Source: Bacteroidota bacterium
GTDB lineage: Bacteria > Bacteroidota > Bacteroidia > Chitinophagales > UBA2359
Reading direction: 5' to 3'
DNA length: 7,288 nucleotides
NCBI GenBank assembly: GCA_020631675.1
Contig: JAHDGT010000225.1
Coordinates: forward strand, 1-7,288
The position numbers and the translations under genes were made by a program. The notes below the pieces were generated by a model, which was given only the letters and a program-made list of their open reading frames with translations, was not told where the DNA came from and made no database searches. Below are positions 6,697 through 7,288 of this stretch, piece after piece; within the stretch, counting starts at the first letter, position 1, and the number at the start of each line of letters is the position of its first letter.

Positions 6697-6742
6697 AGCT
6701 CTTCTTGAGAGGCATCGCAGCGCGCTGGCTGGAAAGAAAGCT
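6697..6742. repeat. Imperfect hairpin centred near a CAGCGCGCTG palindrome
   Basis: 6718-6727 is the perfect 10-base palindrome CAGCGCGCTG. Outside it, AGCTCTTCTT (6697-6706) pairs with AAAGAAAGCT (6733-6742) at 8 of 10 positions, counting one G-T. It is a GC-richer island in AT-rich intergenic DNA and lacks a T tract. It looks like a short repeat element, but only one copy is seen here. Confidence 0.4.
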
Positions 6743-6914
6743 GAAGTATAAGGGCAAAAAGGTATTTTTCAACCAAAATTGTCCAAGCTAAACAGTTACA
6801 GAATTAAATCACTTAGCCATTACAATAAAAGTCATTTATCAGCACCCAATATTACACCCAGCATAGAAAATCCACAAAATTGAACAAATCATGACCTTTA
6901 AGGTTCCATTTATG

Positions 6915-6936
6915 GACAAAATCAACTACTTTTGTC
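6915..6936 (+). promoter_or_regulatory. Candidate -7 promoter box inside an inverted repeat
   Basis: TACTTTTG at 6927-6934 is a perfect match to TAnnTTTG on the plus strand. It lies within a perfect 7-bp inverted repeat, GACAAAA (6915-6921) and TTTTGTC (6930-6936), separated by 8 bases, an operator-like arrangement. At the -33 position there is only TTC (6904-6906, spacer 20), one base off TTG. Transcription would start near 6940 and run into the structured region at 7007. The target gene, if any, lies beyond the window. Confidence 0.4.
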
Positions 6937-7006
6937 TAAAATAATTAGCAAAACACTTCATTTTATAGTCAGTTGGCCATTTTTGATCTGTTTTCTAATT
7001 GGGCAC

Positions 7007-7280
7007 GTAGCCGCAATAAAAAGGGGTATTTTACTATCGTTTGCATATTTTTAGTTGGCGGCAAAAACGGCGCGATAAATCGTGCCGCTACAATCGCTTC
7101 TGGCAAAATCGTCCTGCCCCTTTTCACTGCGGCTACCGGGCTATCCGTTGCAATTCGGGTCTTGTCTGCTGCTTCGCTGGCAGGGCTAAAAATGGCTACC
7201 TCTGGGCCGCCTTTTTAGCCCGCCGCTCAGGGTGCATCCAAGCCCCTCATTTCCACTGCTATCCCTCGTGCGGGGAATAG
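7007..7280 (+). other. Strongly structured GC-rich region, possible structured RNA or mobile repeat
   Basis: Nested stems are visible. (1) 7007-7026 pairs with 7117-7136 at 18 of 20 positions (GTAGCCGC/GCGGCTAC and AAAAGGGG/CCCCTTTT), enclosing 90 nt. (2) Inside it, CGGCGCGA (7068-7075) pairs with TCGTGCCG (7080-7087), using one G-T. (3) GGGCTAAAAA (7183-7192) pairs perfectly with TTTTTAGCCC (7212-7221), extended by GGC/GCC (7194-7196/7209-7211) past a one-base bulge. (4) CTATCCC (7259-7265) pairs with GGG and ATAG (7273-7280). The heptamer GCTATCC occurs twice (7140-7146, 7258-7264). A plus-strand open frame through 7218 starts with TTG at 6973 and looks fortuitous. The region may extend past the window. 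Confidence 0.6.
7134..7184 (+). repeat. Structured dispersed repeat, right copy (core)
   Basis: TACCGGGCTATCCGTT (7134-7149) is identical to the reverse complement of 39-54. Downstream, ATTC, CTGCTGCT and GGCAGG align with the left copy apart from substitutions and a 2-base gap. The hairpin CTTGTC/GGCAGG (7161-7166/7179-7184) corresponds to CCTGCC/GGCAGG of the left copy, with two Watson-Crick pairs replaced by G-T wobbles. Its end overlaps the first bases of the stem at 7183, so the two folds compete. Confidence 0.7.
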
Positions 7281-7288
7281 GTAAAATG

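Larger units (their letters stand above)
6577..7006. other. Gene-free region between the lipoprotein and the structured repeat
   Basis: There is no credible gene here. A 67-codon minus-strand frame (6776-6573) starts with TTG, overlaps the lipoprotein start, and has no signal or family pattern. It crosses the imperfect hairpin at 6697-6742. From 6743 to 6914 I see only AT-rich unique sequence. The palindrome and -7 box at 6915-6936 are listed separately. From 6937 to 7006 I see nothing further. Confidence 0.6.

Noticed and set aside
6573..6776. A 67-codon minus-strand frame ahead of the lipoprotein
   Set aside because: It starts with TTG, overlaps the lipoprotein start codon, crosses the hairpin at 6697-6742 and has no recognisable domain or signal peptide.
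6973..7218. An 81-codon open frame on the plus strand through the structured region
   Set aside because: It starts with TTG, shows no family motifs, and its codons simply follow the inverted-repeat arms. The sequence is better explained as structure or repeat.
7286..7288. ATG at the right edge as the start of a next gene
   Set aside because: Only the start triplet is inside the window and no ribosome-binding context or coding sequence can be judged.
1..7288. Treating the window as a transposon bounded by the inverted repeats
   Set aside because: There is no transposase or recombinase, no target-site duplication can be seen, the repeats are only partly similar, and the genes between them are ordinary Bacteroidota chromosomal genes.

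Overview
The window looks like a chromosomal segment of a Bacteroidota bacterium. Three of its five genes encode secreted proteins that end in a type IX secretion (T9SS) type A sorting domain. The candidate promoters fit the Bacteroidota -7 box TAnnTTTG, and the start codons lack strong Shine-Dalgarno sequences. I would guess a free-living, possibly marine lineage such as Saprospiria, Flavobacteriia or Cytophagia, but the class cannot be fixed from this sequence.

Layout: 1-85 is a GC-rich structured repeat. 133-2163 (+) encodes a large secreted protein with an Omp28/thioredoxin-like head (CGPC motif), an Ig-like middle, a GATase1-like domain and a T9SS tail. It is followed by a degenerate heptamer array and a strong terminator. 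2286-2984 and 3121-3804 (+) are tandem paralogues: small secreted T9SS proteins sharing a CDKNxCW core. A very strong terminator (3855-3894) closes this secreted-protein block. 3990-5327 (+) is pabB, aminodeoxychorismate synthase component I of folate synthesis, and its start codon lies inside a second heptamer array. 5328-5487 is a convergent intergenic region with an inverted pair of CACnAAG-type repeats. 5488-6576 (-) is a lipoprotein of a Bacteroidota-specific type. 6577-7288 has no credible gene. It holds a candidate promoter with an overlapping palindrome, followed by a strongly structured GC-rich region.

No obvious pathway joins the genes. The first three form a cell-surface/secreted set, pabB is housekeeping metabolism, and the lipoprotein is an envelope protein. 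I see no CRISPR array, phage, toxin-antitoxin, transposase or recognisable defence system.

The most interesting material is non-coding. The same 16-base core (TACCGGGCTATCCGTT) occurs at both ends of the window in opposite orientation. In both copies it sits between two hairpins, and one hairpin is kept through G-T wobble pairs. The right copy lies in about 280 nt of nested stems downstream of a perfect -7 box, so it could be a mobile repeat or a transcribed structured RNA. A second class of repeat, tandem AGAYRTA-like heptamers, occurs twice in opposite orientation at exactly 32 nt each.
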